Source of the DNA: Bacteroidota bacterium
GTDB lineage: Bacteria; Bacteroidota; Bacteroidia; Bacteroidales; UBA7960
NCBI GenBank assembly: GCA_007693555.1
Contig: REDJ01000142.1
Location: 1 to 39,240, forward strand
Direction: 5' to 3'
Length of the DNA: 39,240 nucleotides
In this document: one piece after another, positions 9,356-18,793 of the stretch
Position numbering within the stretch: the first letter of the stretch is position 1
Layout of the letters: the number at the start of each line of letters is the position of its first letter
Notes under the pieces: model-generated
The model's database searches: none
The model's input: only the letters and a program-made list of their open reading frames with translations
What the model was told of the DNA's origin: nothing
Translations under genes and position numbers: made by a program

Positions 9356-10948
9356 TTATTGAATTCTGAATACCATAGGCGGTAGGTTACGGGTTCTTCC
9401 GTCATCACCAACTGCCTGTATATTTTCGAACTGAAAACGTTGTCCTCTTGCTGAGTTCCTGATAGCCGACTCCATCTCGGGTGTTTGTCTGTTTGAGGTG
9501 GAACGCCACTCACGGAAGTCACCGGCAATAGTTGTGTTCATTGTAAATTGCGTAATGCGAAAATCCATCTGGAAATCAAAGTCTCTCATTCTGGGGATAA
9601 GGGGCTGACCGGCCAATACATCACGCGGGATAGGGCCTTCGCTTTGTCCGGCAATTTCCGGATAGGGGTCGGGAACTACTCTTACTCTGAAAGTAGAGGC
9701 TCCCATTTGCCTGCGTGTACCATCAATATTTGCAAAAAGGGTGATGGTAACGTTTTGATTTACATTATGTTCAGAGCTTAGGCGAACAATATACCCTCCT
9801 TCGGTTCTGCGCGGTACAAGTCTGTTACCTGCACCACTTATCCTGGCTTCTATATTGCCACTTGCTATACCGGGTACAGATACTGAAACGGGGTTATCAA
9901 CTCCCATATAAAATACATTCATTGCATCTGCACTTACTGTAGCTGATGGGCGCTGAACAATATAGTCTCCGGAAAAAGGATATTCCTGTATACCGCGTGG
10001 TCCTATAACCCTTACCACACCTCTGTAGGTCTGAAGTCCTTCACTGGTAGCCGGAATGCTTAATCTTCCACCTTCAAGAGTTCGTCCTCCGATGATAACT
10101 TCAGGTTGTTGTCTTGAGTCAAAAGCTGCAACAATTACATCAGCCTCAAAGCGGTCGCCCTGAAGAACAATCTGACTTCTGGGTAATACTCTTGCCTCAA
10201 TTTTGTCGAATGTAAAGTCATCTGCAGTAATGGCTGCATATAATTGGCTTGTAACATCAAATTCTGCGTTGCGCACTTCAGTTACCAACCTGCTGAGGTT
10301 GGTTGCTGCTGCTACCGGAATCTGCCTGTCAAACATGGCCTGCTGCCAGGTGAGTGCGTTACCGAATTTGTCAAAAAACGGACCTTCTGTATCTAAACCC
10401 AATTGAATAACATCTCTGAATTGTTCAGGAAGTTTACTGATAAGAGATTCTTTAAATTCTTCAATCATCGTGCGCAATTTATGTGCACGGGTTCCCGGCC
10501 CGCCGGGTTGTATGGTTGCAGCTGAGCCACCTTCTATGGGTTCTGTTAACCAGAATGATGAAGATGTACTGTAATTATCTTTACGCCTCATATCAATCAA
10601 ACGAAGCGTATCTGCAACCTCAATGGGAATATTATCGACTCTGGCAATCATTTCCGATCTGGATTCCAGAATAAAAGTAACCAGGTCTTCGGAAATATCC
10701 TTAACTTCCATTGCCCTTGAGAAAAAGGGTTCAACCCGTTCTTCGGAAAGTGCTCTTTGTTTTACAAAGTCGTCATAAACCATGTCAACTTTTCTTCCGA
10801 AGTTAACGTTGGTTTGGCGTATCCCATCATCAACAAGAACAAATGCATCGAGTACCTCAACAGATACGTTAAGAGCCAATAGGGCCGTTAACACAAGGTA
10901 CATCATACCTATGAGTTTTTGCCGTGGGGTTTGTCTGCCTCCTGCCAT
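9356..10948 (-). CDS. gldM: T9SS motor protein GldM/PorM
   Basis: GldM/PorM is the single-pass inner-membrane protein whose long periplasmic part carries motion from the GldL motor to the GldK/N ring. The 530-residue protein opens with MAGGRQTPRQKLIGMMYLVL and one membrane helix at about 12-32. Arg9, important for motor function in Flavobacterium, is present. The rest is periplasmic, an alpha-helical domain followed by beta-rich domains, as expected from the known PorM/GldM structures. The gene lies between gldL (84 bases upstream) and gldN (24 bases downstream). Confidence 0.95.
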   Translation of the reverse strand: MAGGRQTPRQKLIGMMYLVLTALLALNVSVEVLDAFVLVDDGIRQTNVNFGRKVDMVYDDFVKQRALSEERVEPFFSRAMEVKDISEDLVTFILESRSEMIARVDNIPIEVADTLRLIDMRRKDNYSTSSSFWLTEPIEGGSAATIQPGGPGTRAHKLRTMIEEFKESLISKLPEQFRDVIQLGLDTEGPFFDKFGNALTWQQAMFDRQIPVAAATNLSRLVTEVRNAEFDVTSQLYAAITADDFTFDKIEARVLPRSQIVLQGDRFEADVIVAAFDSRQQPEVIIGGRTLEGGRLSIPATSEGLQTYRGVVRVIGPRGIQEYPFSGDYIVQRPSATVSADAMNVFYMGVDNPVSVSVPGIASGNIEARISGAGNRLVPRRTEGGYIVRLSSEHNVNQNVTITLFANIDGTRRQMGASTFRVRVVPDPYPEIAGQSEGPIPRDVLAGQPLIPRMRDFDFQMDFRITQFTMNTTIAGDFREWRSTSNRQTPEMESAIRNSARGQRFQFENIQAVGDDGRTRNLPPMVFRIQ

Positions 10949-11032
10949 AGTTATTTTTTTCTATTGTATTGTTATTATATAAACGATTACTATTGTATGT
11001 ATACTAATACTATCAGTAATGTTCATTGAAAA

Positions 11033-12097
11033 TTATCTGGGTGCATTGAAATTCATTGCGGTAAGCATGTTACCGTATACGCTGTTGAGCGCTGCAATAT
11101 TCTTGGTCAATGCTGCCATTTCTTCTTTATATTTTTCAGTGCTACCTGCAGTTTCGTTGAGGTTGTCAACCAGTTTACTGAAGGTTTCCTGTACTTTTGA
11201 AGTACTTTGATACTGTGCATCAGAAGCTTGTAATTGAAGCTCATAAACTGCATTCAATGCTTCAAGGTTCTGAGAAGTTTTTTGTAATTGCTCGGAATAA
11301 CCTGCTCCCTGGTTAGTTGAACTTTCAAGAGCCTCTACGGTCTTCATAAGCAACTCGGAACTTTTACCATAATTCGCAGCAAGCTCATTGGTATAACCGG
11401 TAATGTTCCTGATGCTCTCGTTATAATCCTCTGATGTTTTCAGGTTTTCCTTAACCGAGCTGGCAGTATCCTTATATGTTTCACTCAGCTGATTCATAGA
11501 GCCTACAGCATTGCGAAGGCTGTTAGCATATTCTTCTGATAAACTCAAATCATGCTTCAGATACTCATTGGTATTTTTGTAGGATTGACTGAGCTCAAGA
11601 ACTGATTGAGAGGCAGCCTCCATGTTCTGTATATATCCCTGGGTGGCAACTGCCGCATTGGAAACATCTGCCAGCCTGGAAGCATTATCGCTGAGGTTTT
11701 TGAGTCCCCGGCTGAGGTTTTCAATGAGTTCAGGACCTATATTTGCTTCCTCAAGCATTTTATCAAGATTAGATGATAAAGCAATGCTCTGAACATTGGT
11801 AGTGCCGGCTATCATTTGTCCGCCGCGTCTGTCACGGTCTAATGACTTTGAAGTATCATCAGTATCGATACCGGCAAGTTCAGGATATACAAGTGACCAG
11901 TCTGGTTCTTCATGAGGTTTTTCAAATCCCGAGAAAAAGAAAATTATAGCTTCTGTTCCCAGTCCGATAATCAACATATATTCGGCTCCCGGGTAGTGAT
12001 TAATTTTGAACAAAGCGCCAAGAATTACAAGGGAAGCTCCCCATCCGTAAAGTCTGGACATTAAAATTTTGAATCCTTTAGATTGTGCAAATTTCAT
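11033..12097 (-). CDS. gldL: T9SS motor protein GldL/PorL with long coiled-coil tail
   Basis: GldL/PorL forms the proton-driven motor of the T9SS with GldM. Two membrane helices lie at about 14-33 and 38-58. Glu49 in IIGLGTEAIIFF is the residue known to be essential for energy coupling. The protein has 354 residues, longer than GldL of Flavobacterium and nearer to Porphyromonas PorL. The cytoplasmic tail (from about 100) is coiled coil. It has a 35-residue internal repeat whose units start at Leu169, Leu204 and Leu239, with Tyr at unit position 5 (173, 208, 243). The gene lies between gldK and gldM. Confidence 0.95.
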   Translation of the reverse strand: MKFAQSKGFKILMSRLYGWGASLVILGALFKINHYPGAEYMLIIGLGTEAIIFFFSGFEKPHEEPDWSLVYPELAGIDTDDTSKSLDRDRRGGQMIAGTTNVQSIALSSNLDKMLEEANIGPELIENLSRGLKNLSDNASRLADVSNAAVATQGYIQNMEAASQSVLELSQSYKNTNEYLKHDLSLSEEYANSLRNAVGSMNQLSETYKDTASSVKENLKTSEDYNESIRNITGYTNELAANYGKSSELLMKTVEALESSTNQGAGYSEQLQKTSQNLEALNAVYELQLQASDAQYQSTSKVQETFSKLVDNLNETAGSTEKYKEEMAALTKNIAALNSVYGNMLTAMNFNAPR

Positions 12098-12165
12098 GGT
12101 GTTTGAAATTGAAAGTTATTACTTATTTAGTTCTTTAATTAATTCAAATTAATTGAGGGCGTTTT

Positions 12166-13464
12166 TTAGTAAACGTTGGAAGCCCTTCTGCCGTCGCCTC
12201 TGTCCCTTCCTGGGAAAGTCTGAACGCAACGGAAACCGATATAAGATTTAGCTGTATCCTGGTATTCATATGAACGGGTACTTACCTGAAGCATAAACCC
12301 AACATCCTTCCATGATCCACCTCTTATAGCTTTGCGCTTTAGTGTGATAGGATCATCGGGTTGTGCTTCATAGTGATAGTGCATATTCATATCATGACCA
12401 AAGAGATAAAATGATTCATCATATGCGTTAATGGTCCATTCTGACACATTACCGGCCATATCATACAAACCATAATCATTGGGAGGATAATGGCCTACGA
12501 TTACCGTATAGAGTCCACCATCGGCAACATAGTTACCTCTCAGGGGCTTGAAGTTTGCCAGGAAGCAACCGTCAATATTTCGGGTATAGGGACCACCCCA
12601 TGGATAGGGGTTAAGGTCTAGTCCACCACGGGCAGCATATTCCCATTCAGCTTCTGTTGGCAATCTGAATTCATGGGCAAAAGGCCTTTCCCGGCTGGAA
12701 AGGTAATTATTGAGATAGTTGGTTCTCCATATTGTGAAAGCTCTTGCCTGTAACCAGTTGACACCTACTACAGGATAGTGGTCATAGGTAGGATGCCAGA
12801 AATAATACTGGGTCATAGGCTCGTTGTATGCATAGGTAAAATCATGAATCCAGGCTAAAGTATCAGGATAAATATGTGTTTCAAATTCCCTGACAAACTC
12901 ATTTCTTGGTGTATCTCTTTCATTCCTTCTGGCAGCCCTGTTTAAATCTATGATATGATACCTGTAAATAAGCTTGCGACTATCAATTTCCCTTCTGCGG
13001 AAAAACCGTTCATGTTCAGGAAGGAACAACTCTTCCAGAATCTCTCTTTCCTCTTCCCCATCCCAGCGGATTCTTTGCCGCCAGTTAATCAAAGGCGGGT
13101 CAAGAGGCATTCCTGCGTTATCCTCAAGGATAAGGTGATCTTCGTTAATATCGGCCAGTAACATATGTGCGAGAGAATCGCGAACCCAATAAACAAACTG
13201 CCTGTATTGGTTATTGGTAATTTCGGTTTCATCCATATAAAAGGCAGGCAATGAAATGGTTTTGGTGATAGCAGTTTGAGAGTATGCTATATCCTGGTCC
13301 GATGGTCCCATGTTAAAACTTCCCATAGGAATGAAAACCATTCCGGGAGGATCGCCGTAAAAAGCGTCCGGTCTGTTTTGTACACCTGTCAGATGACCGC
13401 GGCCTGAACGATCGCAACTGGTTACAATAACAACTAATGATGCAATAAATAATAACCTTTTCAT
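12166..13464 (-). CDS. gldK: T9SS ring lipoprotein GldK/PorK
   Basis: GldK/PorK is an outer-membrane lipoprotein that forms the periplasmic T9SS ring with GldN. Starting at ATG 13464 (MKRLLFIASLVVIVTSCDRS) gives a lipoprotein signal peptide with the lipidated Cys17; an in-frame ATG at 13488 would add eight residues. The body is a formylglycine-generating-enzyme-like (SUMF1) fold, seen in PGMVFIPMGSFNMGPSD, ITNNQYRQFVYWVRD, FRLPTEAEWEYAARGG, YDMAGNVSEWTINAY and AIRGGSWKDVGF. In this family the fold is structural rather than catalytic. It lies between porP and gldL (68 bases to gldL). Confidence 0.95.
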   Translation of the reverse strand: MKRLLFIASLVVIVTSCDRSGRGHLTGVQNRPDAFYGDPPGMVFIPMGSFNMGPSDQDIAYSQTAITKTISLPAFYMDETEITNNQYRQFVYWVRDSLAHMLLADINEDHLILEDNAGMPLDPPLINWRQRIRWDGEEEREILEELFLPEHERFFRRREIDSRKLIYRYHIIDLNRAARRNERDTPRNEFVREFETHIYPDTLAWIHDFTYAYNEPMTQYYFWHPTYDHYPVVGVNWLQARAFTIWRTNYLNNYLSSRERPFAHEFRLPTEAEWEYAARGGLDLNPYPWGGPYTRNIDGCFLANFKPLRGNYVADGGLYTVIVGHYPPNDYGLYDMAGNVSEWTINAYDESFYLFGHDMNMHYHYEAQPDDPITLKRKAIRGGSWKDVGFMLQVSTRSYEYQDTAKSYIGFRCVQTFPGRDRGDGRRASNVY

Positions 13465-13574
13465 TTTAATTCCAGATTTTATGACCACTAAATGTTTTTT
13501 CTTTAATCTATCTAATTTTACTTGCTTAAACGTAATGTTGGGAAATAGGTTTCAATTCTTTCATTTTCCCTATA

Positions 13575-14531
13575 TCAGAGAAATCTGACATTTCTGTGTG
13601 TTTCCCTTATCCTGTCTATATCTAAATCGAAGCAATATTGTACCATAATTTCATGACTTCCGAAACTTCTGCCGCTCCGCCCAAGGGGTGAAGTGGTAAT
13701 ATCGTATGAATATCCGATACTGATTTGTTCGAATGAAAGTCCCAGAAATATTACAGCTGCATCCTGAAGTCTATAACTAACGCCCCCCCAAAAACGATTA
13801 TTGTATGTAATCAATGCATTAACATCTGCCTGAAATGAACCAAAATCCGTTTTTAATAATACTGAGGGACTTACCACAAAAGACGGTTGCGTTGGTAAAG
13901 TGTAATTGTATCCTCCTGTAACATAAAGGTGCCTTCTGAGCTGAAAATCGGCATTGCCAATTTCTCTTCTTTGTTGTGAAATCTGGCTGACACTTACACC
14001 AGCCCAGGCATCATCCAGCTTGTAAAAAGCTCCCAGAGCAAAATCAATGAACATTCTGGATTCATCAGCAGAGCCTCCTGTAAGGGCAGGGTCGCCATCC
14101 TGAATGGGATTAAATCCTGTAAAATCAATCCGCTTATCAAGAAATCCTATCTGAGTTCCTATCCCCAACTTTCCGATATCCGTATCAAGATGATAGGCAT
14201 AAGCTAGTTTCACACCGAGGGTAGTTTCAAAACCCAGTTGATCCTGAACAAAACCCAGTCCTACTCCTCCTCTTAAGAAAGTAATCGGAGCATCTACAGT
14301 AAAACTGTATGTTTCGGGATTCAGACGATTTTCGTTTTCATCACGAAATCCAACCCATTGTTGCCGGGCAAGTGCTGTAGCACAGATTGCAGTTCTGATA
14401 CCTGCAAATCCCGGGTTGATAGCCATGTTGTTAAACATGTTGTGACTAAACTGGGCCTCCTGTTGTGCCAAAACATCATCGCAATATATAAAGAGCATAA
14501 TCAATAAAGTAGCGATGCTGTATTTTTTCAT
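13575..14531 (-). CDS. porP: PorP/SprF-family T9SS outer-membrane protein
   Basis: Outer-membrane beta-barrel of the PorP/SprF family, which takes part in the T9SS, in several cases for particular cargo or for anchoring. The 318 residues begin with a signal peptide (to about VLAQ, residue 23) and the family's opening HNMFNNMAINPGFAGI. Alternating hydrophobic strands follow, with SIGYSYDITTSPLGR and HEIMVQYCFDLD near the end. It is the first gene of the porP-gldK-gldL-gldM-gldN unit, about 110 bases before gldK. Confidence 0.93.
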   Translation of the reverse strand: MKKYSIATLLIMLFIYCDDVLAQQEAQFSHNMFNNMAINPGFAGIRTAICATALARQQWVGFRDENENRLNPETYSFTVDAPITFLRGGVGLGFVQDQLGFETTLGVKLAYAYHLDTDIGKLGIGTQIGFLDKRIDFTGFNPIQDGDPALTGGSADESRMFIDFALGAFYKLDDAWAGVSVSQISQQRREIGNADFQLRRHLYVTGGYNYTLPTQPSFVVSPSVLLKTDFGSFQADVNALITYNNRFWGGVSYRLQDAAVIFLGLSFEQISIGYSYDITTSPLGRSGRSFGSHEIMVQYCFDLDIDRIRETHRNVRFL

Positions 14532-14985
14532 TGGTGGATGATTAGTTCGTTAAATCATTAATTGAGCTCATTCAAATCAGTTGTTTTGAAAATTCCTCCA
14601 TTTCACAAACGCAGAATTAACATAAAAATTGAATGAAAGAGATTTTTTTTAGAGGCCCTCATTTTTGGGCGAAAATACAATATTTTTTTTTATCAACAAC
14701 CCGCTGTTAATAAGTTCCGGAACCATAACCTCAAAGAACTTTTTGATGTACAGGTAATTAGAAAACCTGCTTTGACAATTTTAACTTCACAAATATATGA
14801 AGATGGATAAAGTTGCTTATCAGTAATATTACTTGTTTTCAAACCGGGGAAATTACAGGGAATTTTGTAGTGCTCCGCGGTGCAGTTGTTTTCGTGAATG
14901 CAAGAACTAACAGGGTGTTAAACATCCTATTTAAATTGATATCAAAAGAATTAAAATGTGATTAGAAAGAGTTTTACTCTGAATT
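14532..14985. other. Intergenic region upstream of the T9SS cluster
   Basis: A 450-base AT-rich spacer with A/T runs at 14641-14700, the possible -7 boxes at 14670-14677 and 14790-14797, and a small hairpin (AGAGT-TTT-ACTCT, 14968-14980) just after the stop of the arginase-fold gene. I see no coding sequence with convincing features. Confidence 0.5.
14790..14797 (-). promoter_or_regulatory. Possible -7 box for the porP-gldKLMN operon
   Basis: TATATTTG on the minus strand fits TAnnTTTG, about 260 bases upstream of porP. No TTG lies at 17-23 bases spacing. A weaker 7-of-8 match (TATTTTCG, 14670-14677) lies nearer the gene. Confidence 0.3.
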
Positions 14986-16167
14986 CTACATAAACTTCTG
15001 GTATACCTGCCACCATTTTTCAGGAAGTTCTTCATTACAGGCAGCCTGGTAATCTTTGTAGGAACAGGGAACCAGAAACTGTCTTTCATACTTTGATTGT
15101 AATCCCTGGCAGGGTACTTCCATCCACCATCTGTCGCTGACCTTACTTTTGTAAAAAATAATCTCGTTTTTAAACTCTTCCATAGATACCACATATTTGA
15201 TATATGCACCGGAGTCTTTTCTTTTGCGATCAGGGAAGTCATTTTTCCTGGTATAAAAGCCTTCCAGGAAATACCAAATCATCTGGGCAACCAGGTGAGC
15301 AGTTTGCTCTCCGTTATCAAAAGCCGGGTTTAATTCATAAAAACCTATGCTTGACAATTTATCGCTTAACCCTGCATATCTTATTATCTGGCATGCTTCT
15401 TCACCATAAAATCCGTTTGGAGATGCATTTGCATTGCCGGGTGCATCTGATTGTCTTACACTACCCATATCAAAGGTGAGCAGGTCTGCATTTCTGACAA
15501 TGGGCTCTGCTTCTTCCAGGTTTTTTCTTACCATACCCAGTCTGTAAGTATCAAAATAGAGTTTATGCATCAGTTCGATGGCATCCTGATCAACAAAATA
15601 TGTCTGGTATCCTATATTGGTGTAATTGAAAAGAAAGTTTGGCTGATGGGTAAGAATCTTATTAAGGAAATTATGGTTGTTGATTTTGTCTTCATTTAAT
15701 CCGAGATCAAATGATGCGTCTATTGAAACGATATTTATAATCTGGCCAAGAGATTCATATGCCCTGTAGTTTGCATATGTTAAATCCTGGCTTCCACCAA
15801 TAATAATGGGCACTATTTTTTTTTCAAGCAATTCGGAAACAACGGTTTTAACAGCAAAATAGGTGTCTTCAGTAGTTTCGCCTTGTTTTATATTACCAAG
15901 GTCTGCCAGTTTCAGTTTGAAGGGCCCCTGAAAAAGGTTATACAAATATTTTCTTACGTAGTCAGGTGCGAAAGCGCAACCCTGGTTGTCAGGTGCATTT
16001 CGGTCTTCCTTAACTCCAAGAATAGCAATATCCGTATCCTCCAGGGAGGGAAAGGGACTTTCGGCAAGATGGCTTTTGATAACATTTCCCAAAAGCAGCG
16101 GATGTGACTTATCGGGAATAATAAATTTTTGTGTTTCTACTGGCACGAAATAATCAGCAATTTCCAT
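14986..16167 (-). CDS. Arginase-fold (ureohydrolase-like) protein lacking metal ligands
   Basis: A 393-residue protein with the ureohydrolase fold, of the kind usually labelled formimidoylglutamase or arginase family. The three metal-binding motifs can be located but are altered. The GGGHD motif is IIGGSQDLTY, with Gln127 for His. The DxHxD motif is SIDASFDLG, with Asp150 and Asp154 kept but Ser152 for His. The DxD motif is LTFDMGSV, with Asp233 kept but Gly235 for Asp. Glu278 in GFYELNPAFDN is retained. A dinuclear manganese site is therefore unlikely, and the protein is probably not a normal arginase or formimidoylglutamase. It follows topA by 15 bases and precedes the T9SS cluster. Function unknown; a structural or T9SS-linked role is inference. 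Confidence 0.85.
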   Translation of the reverse strand: MEIADYFVPVETQKFIIPDKSHPLLLGNVIKSHLAESPFPSLEDTDIAILGVKEDRNAPDNQGCAFAPDYVRKYLYNLFQGPFKLKLADLGNIKQGETTEDTYFAVKTVVSELLEKKIVPIIIGGSQDLTYANYRAYESLGQIINIVSIDASFDLGLNEDKINNHNFLNKILTHQPNFLFNYTNIGYQTYFVDQDAIELMHKLYFDTYRLGMVRKNLEEAEPIVRNADLLTFDMGSVRQSDAPGNANASPNGFYGEEACQIIRYAGLSDKLSSIGFYELNPAFDNGEQTAHLVAQMIWYFLEGFYTRKNDFPDRKRKDSGAYIKYVVSMEEFKNEIIFYKSKVSDRWWMEVPCQGLQSKYERQFLVPCSYKDYQAACNEELPEKWWQVYQKFM

Positions 16168-16182
16168 AACAGCATTAAAGGA

Positions 16183-18525
16183 TTAATTTTTTTTCCTGTT
16201 GCTTGCTTTCTTTCGTGTTGTACGTGTTTTTTTTGTTGAGGTTCCTTCTTTTACAATTTTTACACAATCTTCGTAGCTAAAGTCCTGTGGTTCTTTGCCT
16301 TTGGGTAATTTATAATTTTTTCCGTCTGCACTGAGGTATGCACCCCAACGGCCTTTGAGAATCTTGTAATTTTCATTTTCCGTAAATTCCCTGATCACTT
16401 TCTGACGGTCTTTTTCTCTTTTTTCTTCAATAATATTTATTGACCTGTCAAGTTCTACAATCAACGGGTCATCGTCTTTGGGAAGGGAATAAAACTTACT
16501 GTCATGGCGAAGGTATGGGCCGAATCTTCCCACAGCTGCCACAATATCTTTTCCTTCATATACGCCTACAGTTCTTGGCAATTTGAATAAATCCAGTGCT
16601 TCTTCAAGGCTTATGGTTTCAAGACTCTGGTCTTTGCGCAATCCTGCAAACAAGGGCTTTTCCTCATCTTCGGCATGGCCAATCTGCACCATAGGTCCAA
16701 AACGCCCGATTCGGGCGAAAACATCTTTTCCGGTTTTGGGATCCTTGCCCAAATGCCTTTCACCGCTAAATTTATCCGCAGTTTGTAATGTATTTTCTAC
16801 TTTATCATGAAATGAAGAATAGAAATCGTCTATAACTTTTGTCCATTGTTTCAACCCCTGAGCAATTTCATCAAACTCTTTTTCCACACTGGCGGTAAAG
16901 TTATAGTCCATGATTTCAATAAAGTACTCCATCAGGAAGCTGTTTACCACAATACCGATATCTGTTGGGAAAAGCTTGTTTTTTTCAACACCTGTAATTT
17001 CAGTCTTACGGGCTTCCTGTATTGAGCTGTTTTTAAGAACCAGGTAATCGTAATCACGTTTTGCTCCTTCTCTGCTTTCTTTAACCACATATTCTCTTTT
17101 CTGAATGGTAGAAATAGTAGGCGCGTAAGTAGATGGTCTTCCAATGCCCAGCTCTTCCAGTTTTTTTACAAGGCTTGCTTCGGTGTACCTTGGAGGATGT
17201 TTTGAAAACCTTTCCTGCGCCACAATTTCTTTCATCAGCAGAGGTTGATTCTTTTTAAGCGGTGGAAGGATACCCGCTTGTACATCTTCATCCTCATCAT
17301 CTGTAGATTCCAGGTAAACTTTGAGAAAACCTTCAAACTTAAGCACTTCACCGGTTGCTGAGAATTTTTCATTTGTGGTACTGATGCCGATAGTCACATT
17401 TGTTTTTTCCAGCAATGCATCACTCATTTGAGAAGCCAGGGTGCGTTTCCAGATTAGTTCATAAAGTTTTCTTTCTGATTCATCGGCACCGGCCTGCGCT
17501 ACATTCATATAAGTAGGTCTTATGGCTTCGTGGGCCTCCTGGGCTCCTTTCGTTTTTGTGGCGTACCTGCGTGTTTTAACATATTCTTTGCCAAAGCTTT
17601 TTTCGATCATTTCGCTGGCCATGGCAATTGCCGTATTAGACAGGTTTACGGAATCGGTTCTCATATAAGTGATTTTTCCCGATTCATAAAGTTTCTGGGC
17701 AATCATCATGGTTCGCGAAACAGAAAAACCCAGTTTACGGCTGGCTTCCTGCTGCAAGGTAGAAGTGGTAAAAGGAGCTGCGGGAGATTTTTTCGCAGGT
17801 TTGGTTTCCACTTCTTCTACTGTGAACTTCGCATTTATACATTTCTCAAGAAATTCTAATGCTTGTTTTTTATTGCTAAACCGTTGGGGAAGCTCAGCTT
17901 TTAGAATTACCGGCTGACCATTGTGATTTACTTCAAACAGCGCATTGACCTTGTATGAGTTTGAAGACTTAAACTCCTGGATTTCCTTTTCCCTCTCTAC
18001 AATTAAGCGGACAGCAACAGATTGTACCCTGCCGGCAGAAAGTGCAGGTTTTACTTTTTTCCACAACAATGGCGATAATTCAAACCCCACCAACCTGTCA
18101 AGCACACGACGTGCCTGCTGGGCATTCACAAGGTTTTCGTCTATACCCCTGGGTTGTGCAATTGCATTCTGTATCGCATTTTTTGTAATCTCATGAAAAA
18201 CAATGCGTTTATATTTGCTATCATCGAGTTTCAGGCTTTCGGCCAGATGCCATGAAATGGCCTCTCCTTCCCGGTCTTCATCAGTGGCCAGCCATACTGT
18301 TTCAGCTTGTTTGGATAACTTTTTCAGCTCGCTGATGACATTCTTTTTATCTTCAGAGATCTCATATATAGGTGCATAATTGTTTTCTATATCTATCCCC
18401 AGCTTGGTTTTAGAAAGATCGCGCACGTGTCCGTAACTGGATTTCACCAGGTATTCTTTCCCTAAAAAACCCTCTATGGTTTTTGCTTTAGCAGGAGACT
18501 CAACAATGACAAGGTTTTTAACCAT
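16183..18525 (-). CDS. topA: DNA topoisomerase I (type IA)
   Basis: Relaxes negative supercoils by cutting and rejoining one strand. The 780 residues show the Toprim domain (NLVIVESPAKAKTIEGFLG with Glu9, and DEDREGEAISWHLAE at 82-96). The active-site motif ITYMRTDSVNLS has Tyr287. C-terminal topoisomerase repeats of the FGPMVQIG / FGPYLRHDSKFYSLP / WGAYLSADGKNYKLP type replace the zinc ribbons of E. coli TopA. The tail is Lys/Arg-rich (KKTRTTRKKASNRKKN). It is the first gene of a unit with the arginase-fold gene. Confidence 0.96.
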   Translation of the reverse strand: MVKNLVIVESPAKAKTIEGFLGKEYLVKSSYGHVRDLSKTKLGIDIENNYAPIYEISEDKKNVISELKKLSKQAETVWLATDEDREGEAISWHLAESLKLDDSKYKRIVFHEITKNAIQNAIAQPRGIDENLVNAQQARRVLDRLVGFELSPLLWKKVKPALSAGRVQSVAVRLIVEREKEIQEFKSSNSYKVNALFEVNHNGQPVILKAELPQRFSNKKQALEFLEKCINAKFTVEEVETKPAKKSPAAPFTTSTLQQEASRKLGFSVSRTMMIAQKLYESGKITYMRTDSVNLSNTAIAMASEMIEKSFGKEYVKTRRYATKTKGAQEAHEAIRPTYMNVAQAGADESERKLYELIWKRTLASQMSDALLEKTNVTIGISTTNEKFSATGEVLKFEGFLKVYLESTDDEDEDVQAGILPPLKKNQPLLMKEIVAQERFSKHPPRYTEASLVKKLEELGIGRPSTYAPTISTIQKREYVVKESREGAKRDYDYLVLKNSSIQEARKTEITGVEKNKLFPTDIGIVVNSFLMEYFIEIMDYNFTASVEKEFDEIAQGLKQWTKVIDDFYSSFHDKVENTLQTADKFSGERHLGKDPKTGKDVFARIGRFGPMVQIGHAEDEEKPLFAGLRKDQSLETISLEEALDLFKLPRTVGVYEGKDIVAAVGRFGPYLRHDSKFYSLPKDDDPLIVELDRSINIIEEKREKDRQKVIREFTENENYKILKGRWGAYLSADGKNYKLPKGKEPQDFSYEDCVKIVKEGTSTKKTRTTRKKASNRKKN

Positions 18526-18557
18526 AATTTATCTTCTTTGATTTTCTTTAAAGCTTG

Positions 18558-18565
18558 CAAAACTA
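18558..18565 (-). promoter_or_regulatory. Possible -7 box for topA
   Basis: TAGTTTTG on the minus strand fits TAnnTTTG and lies 33 bases upstream of the topA start. No TTG at the expected spacing is present. Confidence 0.35.
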
Positions 18566-18725
18566 ATTAATAAAAATGAAAAGCTGACTATTCTGGTTTA
18601 AACTCGAATTATTTTAACCAGAAGTTAATGAATTAAATTTCGTAAAATTCCAGTATAAATACAAATAACTTATTTAATATGTTTTAAAATAAGTTGCATT
18701 AAAATCTGAAAGGGAGTAACATTTT

Positions 18726-18752
18726 TTGCGCAATAAAAAATAAGTAATTTTG
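18726..18752 (+). promoter_or_regulatory. Promoter for miaB
   Basis: TTG (18726-18728), a 16-base spacer and TAATTTTG (18745-18752). The -7 box is exact and the spacer is one base short of the 17-23 range reported for Flavobacterium. The leader to the TTG start at 18794 would be about 35 bases. Confidence 0.6.
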
Positions 18753-18793
18753 CAGCTTAATACCTGTTTATAAAAAAATACCATTGAATTAAG

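Noticed and set aside
14641-14700. GCCC/GGGC hairpin in the spacer upstream of porP as a terminator.
   Set aside because: Only four pairs and no T-run in the right place on either strand.
14986-16167. Annotation as an active formimidoylglutamase or arginase.
   Set aside because: Half of the metal ligands are replaced, so catalytic activity of that type is unlikely.
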